A stretch of 64,000 bases of DNA from an uncultured Pelosinus sp. (GCA_900542835.1 UQPB01000005.1:53159-117158), one strand, 5' to 3'; counted from the first letter of the stretch, positions 17,411-26,234 are shown. Notes: generated by a model from the sequence alone, not told the origin. Numbers and translations: made by a program.

Positions 17411-18139
17411 CTACAAAACAAGCCGGCGGCCACGGCGGTTCAAATGAGCGGCAAGCCCCTGCCGCGAAGTATTCAAAACCTGCTCAGCCCCAATATCATT
17501 TTTTTCCAGCAGAGCGACGGCAGCGCCAAAATCACCGACATGGACAGAAAAATGACTGTCGGTCCCCAGTATCACCTTAGCACCGTACTGCCGGACCAGA
17601 GCGGCGATTTCATTACAAAATGGCAAACTGCCTTTGCGGCTGACCGTCAAGGAGCTGTTATTAATCTCCAGCGCTACGTCAAATTCAACCGCGGCCCGGA
17701 CGATAGCGGCAAAGTCAACCGGATATTCCGGGTTGCCGGGATGAACAATCCCATCCACCCGCGGGTGCTTAATCGCATTGATCAGCATCCGGGTATTTTC
17801 TTCAACTGAGCCGTAGGGGGCACAGTAGGTGTGCAGTCCGGCCAAAACAATATCCAACTGGGCCAGACGCCCATCCTCCAGATCGAGAGTCCCTTCCCGG
17901 TCCATAATATTGGCCTCTACGCCTTTCAAAACACGCACGCCAAACAACCGCTCGGGAATCACCCGCAAATTACCGAAATAATATTCATGCGGCCCCCCGG
18001 GCATCTTGGGTCCGTGGTCGGTCAGGGCAATTACCTCCAGCCCCCGCTCGGCCGCCGCCCGGATGTTTTCAGTCACCGTGCTGTAGGCATGTCCGCTAGC
18101 TACGGAATGCACATGAAGGTCGGCAATAAACTGCATCAT
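17411..18139 (-). CDS. PHP-domain phosphatase/phosphoesterase, YcdX-like
   Basis: A 242-residue PHP hydrolase, a trinuclear-metal phosphoesterase fold. Metal ligands are visible in DLHVHSVASGHAYST, ALTDHGP, KGVEANI, GLHTY, GIVHPGNPE and LGTDSHFS. It lacks polymerase or histidinol phosphatase neighbours, and matches the YcdX-like branch. The start is ATG at 18139 with GGGAGAG upstream. It is first in the run of genes leading to rapZ (65 bp gap). Substrate unknown. Confidence 0.85.
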   Translation of the reverse strand: MMQFIADLHVHSVASGHAYSTVTENIRAAAERGLEVIALTDHGPKMPGGPHEYYFGNLRVIPERLFGVRVLKGVEANIMDREGTLDLEDGRLAQLDIVLAGLHTYCAPYGSVEENTRMLINAIKHPRVDGIVHPGNPEYPVDFAAIVRAAVEFDVALEINNSSLTVSRKGSLPFCNEIAALVRQYGAKVILGTDSHFSVHVGDFGAAVALLEKNDIGAEQVLNTSRQGLAAHLNRRGRRLVL

Positions 18140-18352
18140 AAGCACTCTCCCTTCACGTACCATTATAGGCTACAAGCAGCAAAAAATCAAAAGCAGAAGT
18201 GAGGCTGCCGCGAAGCCGCACACCACAACGCTGCCCCTCGTTGTCGACGCCGGAATCCGGTTCTTGCTTTTCCTCGCCCTGGTGGGCAGTGACAGGCACC
18301 GGCGGCGGCGGCGACGCATATATATAATCACCACCACCGAGGAGGGAGTCGA

Positions 18353-19183
18353 ATGGACGAACGGTACGGTTACCTGCCGGCCAACTGCATCAAGCCGCCT
18401 TCACCGCTTGTCGTGAAACAGGTGATCGGCGAGCAGGACATCCAGAAAGTCGTTGAAGTCTGTTTGGTTGTTCCCAGGCGTAAACCGGCGATCGAACAGG
18501 TTGTCGACGTGCTTGTGAAACACCTGTGTATTACCAGCGTTGAGGTTATTCCCCACAAAGTGATTGTCCGCGGTCACTTTGAAGTTAAGGCCCTTTATGT
18601 CGCCTGCCTGCCGTCGCAGCCGGTGCACGCGGTCCAAGCCAGGTATGTACGGTTTACCGCCGCCGCCCATATTCCCGGCTGCACCTACGGCGCAGACGCT
18701 GACGCCCATGCCACTGTGGAATATATCGACTACTCAACCCGCAGGCGACCCTTTCGCAGGCTGCGTTCCGGCTATAAAAAAGTCCCCGCCTGGAAAAAGC
18801 CTTATTACAAGGATGATTGCGGCTGCCAACCGGATTGGCACGACAACGACTGCCATGACCACCATCATGGCCCCGATTGCCACGATGGCTGCAAACCTGA
18901 CTGGCACGATGATTGCCACGATCACCACCATGGGCACGACTGCCACGACGGCTGCAAGCCTGACTGGCACGACGATTGCAATTGCAAACCGCCGCATAAA
19001 CCAAAGCCGAAACCGAAGCCCCCGTATCACTGCGGCCATTGCTGCCACGAAATTGACGTCACCGTTATTATCCGCGTTTGTGTTAAAGTCATGGCTGACC
19101 GTCAGATCATGCTGTATGCCGGCCACAGTCCCAATGCCCACCATTTTCCGATTGGACAGCTGCCGAAAAACCCAAAAGGCTGA
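18353..19183 (+). CDS. SPOCS-domain (DUF3794) protein with His/Cys/Asp-rich tandem repeat
   Basis: A 276-residue protein. Residues about 30-125 form a SPOCS/DUF3794 domain, found in spore coat and cortex proteins such as SafA-associated and SpoVID-like proteins: VVEVCLVVPRRKP, IPHKVIVRG, LYVACLPSQPVHAV, and IPGC then VEYIDYS. A basic linker (128-152) leads to two and a half copies of a 21-22-residue unit (159-212) built from PDWHDD, CHDHHHG, DCHDGCK, then a Lys-Pro stretch and a C-terminal beta-rich piece (EIDVTVIIRVCVKV) resembling another half SPOCS domain. Cysteines and histidines suggest metal binding. GGAGGG precedes the ATG. It is likely spore-associated, which is inference from the domain. 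Confidence 0.82.
   Translation: MDERYGYLPANCIKPPSPLVVKQVIGEQDIQKVVEVCLVVPRRKPAIEQVVDVLVKHLCITSVEVIPHKVIVRGHFEVKALYVACLPSQPVHAVQARYVRFTAAAHIPGCTYGADADAHATVEYIDYSTRRRPFRRLRSGYKKVPAWKKPYYKDDCGCQPDWHDNDCHDHHHGPDCHDGCKPDWHDDCHDHHHGHDCHDGCKPDWHDDCNCKPPHKPKPKPKPPYHCGHCCHEIDVTVIIRVCVKVMADRQIMLYAGHSPNAHHFPIGQLPKNPKG
18827..18988 (+). repeat. In-frame tandem repeat coding for the His/Cys/Asp-rich units
   Basis: About 63-66 bp units coding PDWHDD-CHDHHHG-DCHDGCK occur twice and then partially. Inside the SPOCS gene, they are similar enough at the DNA level to allow unit-number variation by recombination or slippage. Confidence 0.75.
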
Positions 19184-19233
19184 AAAAAACCGCCGATTCC
19201 ACCGCCTGCACAAAGCAGGCAGGGAATCGGCGG
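19183..19233 (-). terminator. Terminator shared by the SPOCS and HAD genes
   Basis: CCGCCGATTCC (19190-19200) pairs with 19223-19233, with a nested CGCCTGC/GCAGGC stem. Seven Ts follow on the minus strand, so it is a strong terminator of the HAD gene. It starts right after the SPOCS stop codon and may also stop that transcript. Confidence 0.8.
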
Positions 19234-19261
19234 GGATCGTTTAGCCCACAGACAACGCCGG

Positions 19262-20056
19262 TCACGAAAAGACAAACTGTTCGAACGCTTCCGCCACACC
19301 GTCATGATCATGGTCGGCGACAACCGCCTGTGCTTTCTGCTTCACCGCATCAGGAGCGTTGCCGACCGCCACGCCCCAGCCAGCGTACCCAATCATATCC
19401 AGATCATTGAAAGAATCCCCCACCGCCATCACCTGTGAGGGATCAATCCCCAGGCGGCCGGCGAGAAACGCCAAAGCCGTCCCCTTATTCACAGCCGGAT
19501 TGACCATTTCCAGATAGGTCGGCTTGGACAAGGCCAGATACAGGCGGTCACCGAAAAGCTCCCGCAGCAGCTGCTGCATCTCGAGGACTTGCGCCGGCTC
19601 AGCCATTGCCAGCATCTTGGAGGGGGCCTGAGACCTGGTGTAGAAGTCATCCCCCAGCGCTGTCGCCGTTACATTGGCCAGCTTCTCATAATACGCACTC
19701 TGCGCATTCTTTTCGGCCACATACAAAACATCGTCGACATAGGTCTGAATATACCAGCCTTTTTCCTGAAACAAGGCCAGCACCGCGGCAGCGACAGCAG
19801 CGTCAACCGGCCGGTCCAGAAGCGTCTCGCCTGAAACGGCACCACGAATCAGGGCGCCATTATAGGTAATCAGCGGTACATCCAGCCCCAGACCGGCGGC
19901 AAACGGACGGGCCGAGCGGAACATCCTGCCGGTCGCGATCGTCACCGTCACCCCGGCTGCCGCCGCCCGTCTGATCGCGGCTGCGTTTCGCGTCGAAATA
20001 GCCGCCTGTTTATTCAGCAAGGTATCATCCATGTCTAATGCAACCAGTTTAATCAT
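19262..20056 (-). CDS. Cof-type HAD-superfamily phosphatase
   Basis: A 264-residue cap-type IIB HAD phosphatase acting on small sugar or cofactor phosphates. Motif I LVALDMDDTLLNK, motif II VTIATGR, and motif III/IV VGDSFNDLDMIGYAG with the preceding lysine region NKGTALAFL are complete. It sits 26 bp downstream of the YvlD-like gene in the same direction and ends at a strong terminator. Substrate cannot be told from sequence. Confidence 0.9.
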   Translation of the reverse strand: MIKLVALDMDDTLLNKQAAISTRNAAAIRRAAAAGVTVTIATGRMFRSARPFAAGLGLDVPLITYNGALIRGAVSGETLLDRPVDAAVAAAVLALFQEKGWYIQTYVDDVLYVAEKNAQSAYYEKLANVTATALGDDFYTRSQAPSKMLAMAEPAQVLEMQQLLRELFGDRLYLALSKPTYLEMVNPAVNKGTALAFLAGRLGIDPSQVMAVGDSFNDLDMIGYAGWGVAVGNAPDAVKQKAQAVVADHDHDGVAEAFEQFVFS

Positions 20057-20082
20057 TCATTCACATCCGATCTGCCACGCCA

Positions 20083-20427
20083 CTATCTGTCGCGGATAGC
20101 CTTAGTCAGGGCAACGCTGCACAGGCTCAAAACCAGCATACCCAGCAGCGGCGCCAGAACGCCGGTAATTTGGTAGCCAGGCAGCGCCTTAACAACCGCC
20201 AGCGGCGCACAAATATTCGTAGCAACCGTAAAGCCGCCCAGCGTCGCCATGCTGACCGGCATGGCAAGGGTCGACAGCAGCGGCCGGATAGCGGCATTGG
20301 CCAGTCCGATGATCGCCGATCCCAGCAGCGTACCGCCAAAGGTATCGACAAAAATACCGGAAAGTTCAAATACAACCATGACCAGCAACGCCGCATTCAA
20401 AACAATACGTAACAAAAATCCGCTCAT
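20083..20427 (-). CDS. YvlD/phage-holin-4_2 family membrane protein
   Basis: A 114-residue protein with about four membrane helices. The pattern with NAAIRPLLSTLAMPVSMATLG is characteristic of Pfam PF04020, whose members include Bacillus YvlD. Despite the family name there is no prophage around it. A good promoter lies upstream and the HAD gene follows at 26 bp. Function is unknown; envelope-stress association is known for some members. Confidence 0.8.
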   Translation of the reverse strand: MSGFLLRIVLNAALLVMVVFELSGIFVDTFGGTLLGSAIIGLANAAIRPLLSTLAMPVSMATLGGFTVATNICAPLAVVKALPGYQITGVLAPLLGMLVLSLCSVALTKAIRDR

Positions 20428-20471
20428 GAATAGCCTCCGGACAATATGTAGCTAAATTCGCACACGCATAT

Positions 20472-20500
20472 AGTATATCCTTGTTGTCGCCGATTGACAA
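20472..20500 (-). promoter_or_regulatory. Sigma-A-like promoter of the YvlD-HAD pair
   Basis: TTGTCA (20495-20500, minus) and TATACT (20472-20477) are exactly 17 bp apart. The 10-mer GACAATATGT occurs twice (20440-20449 and 20496-20505), flanking and overlapping this promoter. Confidence 0.65.
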
Positions 20501-20567
20501 TATGTCCGGCAAATTCAACGTATAACAAAAAGGAGCTGCGCATGGGGATCCCCCTTTCACCACCATA

Positions 20568-20608
20568 AAAGGCTGTTCTAAGCAGTCAGCCCGCTTTGAA
20601 CAGCCTTT
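20568..20608 (-). terminator. Terminator after the aconitase operon
   Basis: AAAGGCTGTTC (20568-20578) and GAACAGCCTTT (20598-20608) form a perfect 11-bp stem, with Ts on the minus side. It lies 150 bp after the aconitase stop. The 20609-20756 stretch shows nothing else. Confidence 0.6.
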
Positions 20609-20756
20609 GTCGTTGTGTCCGGCAGCCGTATCTCTTTATGGAATCAGCACTGCTACGGCATAATCCGCCACATCGTACGGTCCATGCCGACGTATGCCAA
20701 CGCCGGATAACGGACCTCTGGCCATCTGCAACTTTGGTTGCAAAGGCGGTGCAGGA

Positions 20757-22679
20757 CTAACCTCCTTTCGTGAAATTAAGCAGGCCGCCGGCTAACAGAA
20801 TCTGCTGCTGCCGCTCGCTCAGGGGACAGGATACGGCAAAGCGGGTTTGGCGTGTCACGTTGCGCACGTTGATCGTGGCATTTCTGACATCCTGCCGCAG
20901 ATTGTCGATCGCCAGCTGATCGCCGGCGCTAATAGTTTCATAATCGGCGTCATCGGTAAAGAACAACGGCAAAATGCCGAAATTGACCAGATTGGACCAG
21001 TGTATCCGTTCAATCCCTTTGGCAATAACTGCCCGTACCCCCAAAAACATTGGGCAAATGGCTGCATGCTCACGGGAAGAGCCCTGTCCGTAGCTTAAGC
21101 CGGCGACAATAACCGACGACTTGCCTTCTTTTTGATAGTCCCGGCAGCGCTGCGGAAAACCGCCGTCAACATCCCGAAATACATACTCACTGTATTTAGC
21201 GATATTCGAACGGTACTTCAACAATGACCCGGCGGGCAGGATATGATCTGTTGTTATATTATCGCCGACTTTCAGGGCAACAATGCCGTCAAGGCTGTCG
21301 GCCAGCGGCTCTTTATGCGGCGGCATGCCAATGTTGGGACCGCGGACAATCCCGCCTGCAAAATCCGGTGCCAGAATCATACTGTCGTCGACCAGAAACT
21401 GCTCCGGCAGCTGTACGGCAGGACAAGCCATTCCCAGCTCCCGCGGATCGGTCAGACAGCCGGTTATCGCCGCTGCCGCCGCGGTTTCGGGACTGACCAG
21501 GTAAACATTGGCGTCGGCGGTACCGCTGCGCCCCTTAAAATTGCGGTTATTGGTACGGATTGATACGGCACCGCTTTTCGGTGCCTGGCCGCAGCCGCAG
21601 CAGAAGCCGCAAGTCGGCTCGAAGACACGGAAGCCGGCGGCCAGGAACGTTCCCAGCGCGCCATTAGCGGCAAGCATCTGGTAGACCTGCCTGGTGCCGG
21701 GAATAACCCCTGCGCTGACTTCAGGCTTGACCTGCCGCCCTGCCAGCATGCTGGCTACGATCATCAAATCACGGTATGACGAATTGGTGCAACTGCCGAT
21801 TAATACCTGATCGACTTTCAAGCCGGCAAATTGCCTGACCGGATGCACGTTACCCGGCGAATGCGGCGCAGCCACGGACGGTTCAACGCTGCCGAGGTCA
21901 ATCGTTATCTCCCGGTCATAGACGGCATCCGGATCGGCCGCTAATGGCAGCCATTGTGCTTCCCGCTGCTGCGCGGCAAAAAACTGCCGCGTTATTTCAT
22001 CACTGGGAAATACAGATGTGGTGACGCCGGTCTCCGTTCCCATATTGGCAATCGTCGCCCGCTCGGGAACGCTAAGTGTGGCGACGCCCTCGCCGCCGTA
22101 TTCAAGGACCGAACCGACATTGCCCTTTACGCCTAACAGGCGCAGCACCTCCAGCGCCACATCTTTGGCCGTGCACCAGGGGCGCAGCCGGCCAACAAGG
22201 CTGATACGGATCAGTCGCGGATAGGTAAGGAAAAAGGGGCCGCCGCCCATGGCCACGGCGGCGTCGAGACCACCTACGCCGATTGCCAGCATGCCGACCG
22301 CGCCGCCCGTCGGCGTATGGCTGTCCGTGCCGACCATGGTCCAGCCGGGCCGGCTGAAGCGTTCGAGGTGTGTCTGGTGGCAAATGCCATTGCCGGCTTT
22401 AGAAAAGAAACCGCCAAACTTGCGGGCCGCCGACTGCAGATAGCAATGATCGTCAGCGTTTTCAAAGCCGTCCTGCAAGGTCTGATGATCAATATAGGTA
22501 ACCGCCAGTTTGCTTTTGATCCGCGGCGCGCCGATAGCCTCAAACTGCAGATAGGCCATCGTCCCGGCCGAATCCTGCGTTAATACGCAATCCACTTCAA
22601 TTCCCGCTTCATTACCGGCGACCGGGTCGCCGCTGCGCAAATGCGCCCGGATGATTTTTTCCGTTAGACTTTGCCCCAT
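20757..22679 (-). CDS. Aconitate hydratase-like [4Fe-4S] hydro-lyase
   Basis: A 640-residue single-chain aconitase of the short 'putative aconitase' class (compared with about 890 for AcnA), with large and swivel domains fused. The iron-sulfur ligands are in GSCTNSSYRD and PTCGFCCGCGQ; the swivel domain has GDNITTDHILPAG and YGQGSSREHAA. It converts citrate, cis-aconitate and isocitrate, or related hydroxy acids. It is last in an operon with a DASS transporter (27 bp gap) and an isocitrate-lyase-like protein. That context suggests a peripheral catabolic role rather than the core TCA cycle. GGAGG precedes the ATG. Confidence 0.85.
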   Translation of the reverse strand: MGQSLTEKIIRAHLRSGDPVAGNEAGIEVDCVLTQDSAGTMAYLQFEAIGAPRIKSKLAVTYIDHQTLQDGFENADDHCYLQSAARKFGGFFSKAGNGICHQTHLERFSRPGWTMVGTDSHTPTGGAVGMLAIGVGGLDAAVAMGGGPFFLTYPRLIRISLVGRLRPWCTAKDVALEVLRLLGVKGNVGSVLEYGGEGVATLSVPERATIANMGTETGVTTSVFPSDEITRQFFAAQQREAQWLPLAADPDAVYDREITIDLGSVEPSVAAPHSPGNVHPVRQFAGLKVDQVLIGSCTNSSYRDLMIVASMLAGRQVKPEVSAGVIPGTRQVYQMLAANGALGTFLAAGFRVFEPTCGFCCGCGQAPKSGAVSIRTNNRNFKGRSGTADANVYLVSPETAAAAAITGCLTDPRELGMACPAVQLPEQFLVDDSMILAPDFAGGIVRGPNIGMPPHKEPLADSLDGIVALKVGDNITTDHILPAGSLLKYRSNIAKYSEYVFRDVDGGFPQRCRDYQKEGKSSVIVAGLSYGQGSSREHAAICPMFLGVRAVIAKGIERIHWSNLVNFGILPLFFTDDADYETISAGDQLAIDNLRQDVRNATINVRNVTRQTRFAVSCPLSERQQQILLAGGLLNFTKGG

Positions 22680-22706
22680 GTGAAAGCCTCCTTTATTCGA
22701 ACAACG

Positions 22707-24158
22707 TCACTGCGCCAATAGCGGCAGGATGAAGCCACCCCAGATCATGTAGATGATAAAAGCGGCGACCAGCAGGCGCACGCCTGTCTTCATCATATCC
22801 AGCCGCGTAAAGAAACCATAGTCGTAGCTCATGATGACCTGCGCCGACTGCTGCGGCAGAAGATAAGCCGCGCGGCAGAAGACATACGTTGTCCAGCCGA
22901 TCGCAACAATATGGCCGGTATCAAGGCCACTCTGCTTTGCCAGTTCCATCGCCAGCGGCACAAACAGCACTGTCGCGCCGGTATGAGAAGCGATGGCGAT
23001 GCGGGCTACAATCAGCACCAGGATGACGACTGTCAGCAGCGTCAGGTAATTAGTAATCCCTAACATAGCAATTGTTGACGCGATTAATTTCATGACTCCA
23101 TGTTTGGATAAGGCGGTGGTAAAGCTTAACGAAACCGCAATGACCAAAAAAGAACCCCAGGCAATCGATTTGCTGTCCTTCTTCCAGTTGCCGGGAGCAA
23201 TGCCGGGAATAAAGAGCGCGATCATCACTAGAAACAGGACCGATTCCGCCGGCAGGTGATGAATGCTGTCGGTAAACCAGGTAAGAATCGCCGCAGCGAG
23301 TGTCAGCACGACATATTTTTCGCTCCATTTCATCGGACCAAGCGCATGCAGGCGCTCTTTGACAAAGTGCACCGGCACATTGTCAATATTAGACGGATAC
23401 ATTCTAAGTAAAATAAAGAATAAAGCAATGATCAGGATAACTGCCGGCAAGAATAGATATTGCAGCGTCAAAGCCCAGAACTGCTCTTGTCCCGTCGTCT
23501 CCGAGATCATTCTGCCTGCCAGCATCGTCGCCTCGGCGCCGGTCAGGAAAGCCCCCCCCATCATCGCCGGCATGATTCCTGCCAGCAGATATACCGCCTT
23601 CTGAAAGGGATTTCCGTCCTCAATACGGCCGGTTTCGTCCTGCTCTTTGAATTTAAACGGCTGCTGCAGGCCTTCGGCGATTGACAGGTATATCGCTGTC
23701 CGCCCGGTATTCGACGGTACCATAAAGGAAAGCGGTATTTCAACGACAAAGAAAGACGCCAGCAAGAGTTTCGCCTTAACGACTCCTTTACTGCCGGAGA
23801 TCAGATTCAAAATGCTATAGACAACCCGTTCGCTCAGTCCGGTCCTCTGCACAATAACCGCAAAAGCGGTGGCGGCAACACAAGCCAAAGGCGTGGCGCT
23901 GGCAAAGCCGCTCAAAGCCGCCCCCAGCCCTTTGGACAACGATGTCCCCGTTGCAGCATTCGCCAGCATCATCAACATGATTAAGATGATAGCCGATACC
24001 GGATAGGGAACGGCTTCTGTCGCCCAGACGCAAACGATAAAAACCAGGGTTGCCAGCAAAATCTGACCGGGGAGTTTCAAGCCGGTCAATGGCGCGAAGT
24101 AGAGGGTGATGGCACCTAAAATGCACGCTATGATGAGGTAGAGAACTTTTTTGTTCAT
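22707..24158 (-). CDS. DASS/SLC13-family carboxylate transporter
   Basis: A 483-residue polytopic membrane protein of the divalent anion:sodium symporter family (CitT/DctT-like). It has about 11-13 hydrophobic segments with the family features FMVPSNTGRTAIYLSIAEGL (SNT motif), and a second SNT-like SHTGATVLFVPLA. It imports di- or tricarboxylates with sodium or in exchange. It lies between the lyase and the aconitase genes, so it probably supplies their substrate. AAGGGGG precedes the ATG. Confidence 0.85.
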   Translation of the reverse strand: MNKKVLYLIIACILGAITLYFAPLTGLKLPGQILLATLVFIVCVWATEAVPYPVSAIILIMLMMLANAATGTSLSKGLGAALSGFASATPLACVAATAFAVIVQRTGLSERVVYSILNLISGSKGVVKAKLLLASFFVVEIPLSFMVPSNTGRTAIYLSIAEGLQQPFKFKEQDETGRIEDGNPFQKAVYLLAGIMPAMMGGAFLTGAEATMLAGRMISETTGQEQFWALTLQYLFLPAVILIIALFFILLRMYPSNIDNVPVHFVKERLHALGPMKWSEKYVVLTLAAAILTWFTDSIHHLPAESVLFLVMIALFIPGIAPGNWKKDSKSIAWGSFLVIAVSLSFTTALSKHGVMKLIASTIAMLGITNYLTLLTVVILVLIVARIAIASHTGATVLFVPLAMELAKQSGLDTGHIVAIGWTTYVFCRAAYLLPQQSAQVIMSYDYGFFTRLDMMKTGVRLLVAAFIIYMIWGGFILPLLAQ

Positions 24159-24252
24159 TTTCTATCCCCCTTAAACAATGAGTATCCATTTATGCGTTCG
24201 CCGGTCGTGTGCGGCAAACACTCGCCAATCGGCTCTGCCGACAAATACCGCC

Positions 24253-25119
24253 TCAGGATTTATACTGCTGCTCCAGTGCGTTCATCGCCGCCAGGCCGGT
24301 AATCTCGTTGCGCTCCTGCATGGTGATCATCAGCGACTCGCAGTCGGCAGTTGTACCATGGGTCTGCAGATGCGCCAGCAGCTCTTTCGTTCCCTTGACC
24401 GCCGCCTTCAGCGGTGCGTTGGCGTAAATCGCGATCTTAAAGCCCAGCGCTGCCAGTTCCGCGTTTGGCAGGATCGGCGTCTTGCCACCCTCCACCATAT
24501 TGGCAATGTGATATGTCTTAATTGTGCCGGTGATCGTCTGCATCTGTTCCCGGTCGACCGGCGCTTCGATAAACAGGATGTCGGCGCCGGCTTCGGCATA
24601 GGCCGCGCCGCGCTCCAGCGCGTCGGCAAGGCCGTTGACGGCAATCGCGTCACTGCGGGCAATCAACAGCGTGTCCGGATCGAGCATGGCGTCTTTAGCC
24701 GCTTTGATCTTGCTGACCATTTCTTCTTTACTGATGACTTTTTTACCGTTGAAATGGCCGCAGCGCTTCGGCAACTGCTGGTCCTCAAGCTGCAGGGCGG
24801 CGATGCCGGCGGCGGTAAACTCTTTGACCGTGCGGTACACGTTCAGGGAATTGCCGTAGCCATTGTCAATATCGGCAATGACCGGCAGGGTGGTCGCGTC
24901 GTTGATCCGTTTGGCGGTCTCGAGAATCTCGGTCATCGTCGCAAGGCCAATGTCCGGCACGCCAAACTGCATATTGGCGATGCCGGCGCCGCTGGCATAG
25001 ACCACCCGGAAGCCGGCCAACTCCACTAGCCTCCCCAGCAGCGCGGTTGACGCCCCCGGCGCGACCAGCAGGCCTTCCTGCCGCAGCAGGCTGCGCATTT
25101 GCGTTGTCTTTTTCATCAT
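24253..25119 (-). CDS. Isocitrate lyase/PEP mutase superfamily carboxylate lyase
   Basis: A 288-residue TIM-barrel enzyme. DIDNGYGN (metal-binding aspartates), LEDQQLPKRCGHFNGK with the catalytic cysteine loop KRCGH, and IARSDAIAVNG point to a C-C lyase such as 2-methylisocitrate lyase or 2,3-dimethylmalate lyase rather than PEP mutase, which lacks the KxCGH cysteine. Products would be pyruvate or glyoxylate plus propionate or succinate. ATG 25119 follows GGAGGG; the longer in-frame start would read through the promoter. It is first in a LysR-flanked operon with DASS and aconitase genes. Confidence 0.8.
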   Translation of the reverse strand: MMKKTTQMRSLLRQEGLLVAPGASTALLGRLVELAGFRVVYASGAGIANMQFGVPDIGLATMTEILETAKRINDATTLPVIADIDNGYGNSLNVYRTVKEFTAAGIAALQLEDQQLPKRCGHFNGKKVISKEEMVSKIKAAKDAMLDPDTLLIARSDAIAVNGLADALERGAAYAEAGADILFIEAPVDREQMQTITGTIKTYHIANMVEGGKTPILPNAELAALGFKIAIYANAPLKAAVKGTKELLAHLQTHGTTADCESLMITMQERNEITGLAAMNALEQQYKS

Positions 25120-25158
25120 CTGTATTCCCTCCCGCAATATTGAGAATTTTACAATTTC

Positions 25159-25271
25159 ATTATAAGAGGAGCCGCCGCCGGTCCGGAAGCTGAGTCTTTT
25201 TATAGCGCTATTCAAAAACTTCGTAGCGATTGGGGGTCAAAAAATTCAGCCGGCAGCTTCGAAAAATTCAG
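25159..25271. promoter_or_regulatory. Divergent control region of the lyase operon
   Basis: On the minus strand TATAAT (25159-25164) lacks a recognisable -35, as expected for an activated promoter. Direct repeats AAAAATTCAG at 25240-25249 and 25262-25271 are 22 bp apart, two helical turns, and lie between the two divergent genes. They are candidate LysR sites. Confidence 0.45.
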
Positions 25272-25292
25272 TATCATTTGTAACCCCGTCAA

Positions 25293-25321
25293 TTGAATAA
25301 GCACTGCGGCTGGCTTATACT
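25293..25321 (+). promoter_or_regulatory. Promoter of the LysR gene
   Basis: TTGAAT (25293-25298) and TATACT (25316-25321) are 17 bp apart on the plus strand, 37 bp before the ATG. Confidence 0.65.
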
Positions 25322-25358
25322 AAAATTAGATTTATGGCACTTGGCGAGGTGAACAGGT

Positions 25359-26234
25359 ATGGATGAAAAGGACTGGCAATTACTTAAAGTGCTTCATCAT
25401 GAAAAAAGCGCCGCCAAAGCGGCCAACAAACTGTTTTGGTCGCAGGCGGCTCTGTCATATCGCTTGTCCAAGATGGAAACTGAAATGAACACACCCTTGT
25501 TCATCCGCAGCAGCAAGGGTATCCGCTTTACCAGCGCCGGCGAACGGCTAATCAGCCATGCCGATAAGATGCTGCGTCAATATGTCGATATCAGAGACTA
25601 TGTCAATTCCTGTGAAGGTGTGGTCAGCGGCACGCTGCGGCTGGGATCATCCGCCGTGTTCGCCCACAGTCAGCTGCCGCTGCTGCTGAAGGATTTTCAC
25701 GAACAATTTCCCGCTGTTGATATTTCGCTGCATACCGGGCTGAGCAACCTGATCCTGCGAAAGATACAGAACGAAGAAATTGCCGTTGCCATTATCCGCG
25801 GCCACCATCCCTGGAACGGAGCCGACATCCTGCTCCAGGACGAACCGTTGTGCGTTGTCGCCGCCACGCCGCTGCAACTGGATCAGCTGCCGCAGCTTCC
25901 TTATATTGAATATGATACCGATCCGACTATGCAGTTTCAGATTGACAGTTGGTGGCAGCAAAATTTTTCCGTGCCGCCCAGGGTCTTCATGCACGCCGAC
26001 AGCGTTTATACCTGCCGCCAGTTGGTCATGGCCGGTCTGGGCTGGTCGGTCATGCCGTCGCTGCGCCTGGCCCATCATACGCAGGAAGTATATATCCAGA
26101 CCATTTATGATCAAAACAACCAGCCTTACTGCCGCCATACGCGGTTAATTTATCCCCATGCGGCCAGAGAAATTGATGCGGTCAACGAATTTATCAAGTT
26201 TGTCTGCAGCCGGCTGGGAGTAGAGCCGCAATAG
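25359..26234 (+). CDS. LysR-family transcriptional regulator
   Basis: A 291-residue LysR protein with an N-terminal winged helix-turn-helix (SAAKAANKLFWSQAALSYRLSKMETEMNTPLF, residues about 14-46) and a periplasmic-binding-like effector domain (about 90-290). It is divergent from the lyase-transporter-aconitase operon, which is the standard arrangement for a LysR activator sensing the operon's substrate. GAGGTGA precedes the ATG. Effector unknown, probably a di- or tricarboxylate. Confidence 0.9.
   Translation: MDEKDWQLLKVLHHEKSAAKAANKLFWSQAALSYRLSKMETEMNTPLFIRSSKGIRFTSAGERLISHADKMLRQYVDIRDYVNSCEGVVSGTLRLGSSAVFAHSQLPLLLKDFHEQFPAVDISLHTGLSNLILRKIQNEEIAVAIIRGHHPWNGADILLQDEPLCVVAATPLQLDQLPQLPYIEYDTDPTMQFQIDSWWQQNFSVPPRVFMHADSVYTCRQLVMAGLGWSVMPSLRLAHHTQEVYIQTIYDQNNQPYCRHTRLIYPHAAREIDAVNEFIKFVCSRLGVEPQ

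Noticed and set aside
18310..18352. Sporulation sigma promoter (CATATATAT) upstream of the SPOCS gene
   Set aside because: Does not match the SigK or SigE -10 at key positions and no -35 is convincing.
20083..20427. Holin of a prophage
   Set aside because: The family name is historical; there are no phage genes around and the gene pairs with a HAD phosphatase.
24253..25119. Phosphoenolpyruvate mutase
   Set aside because: The KRCGH cysteine motif and carboxylate context fit lyases; no phosphonate genes are present.
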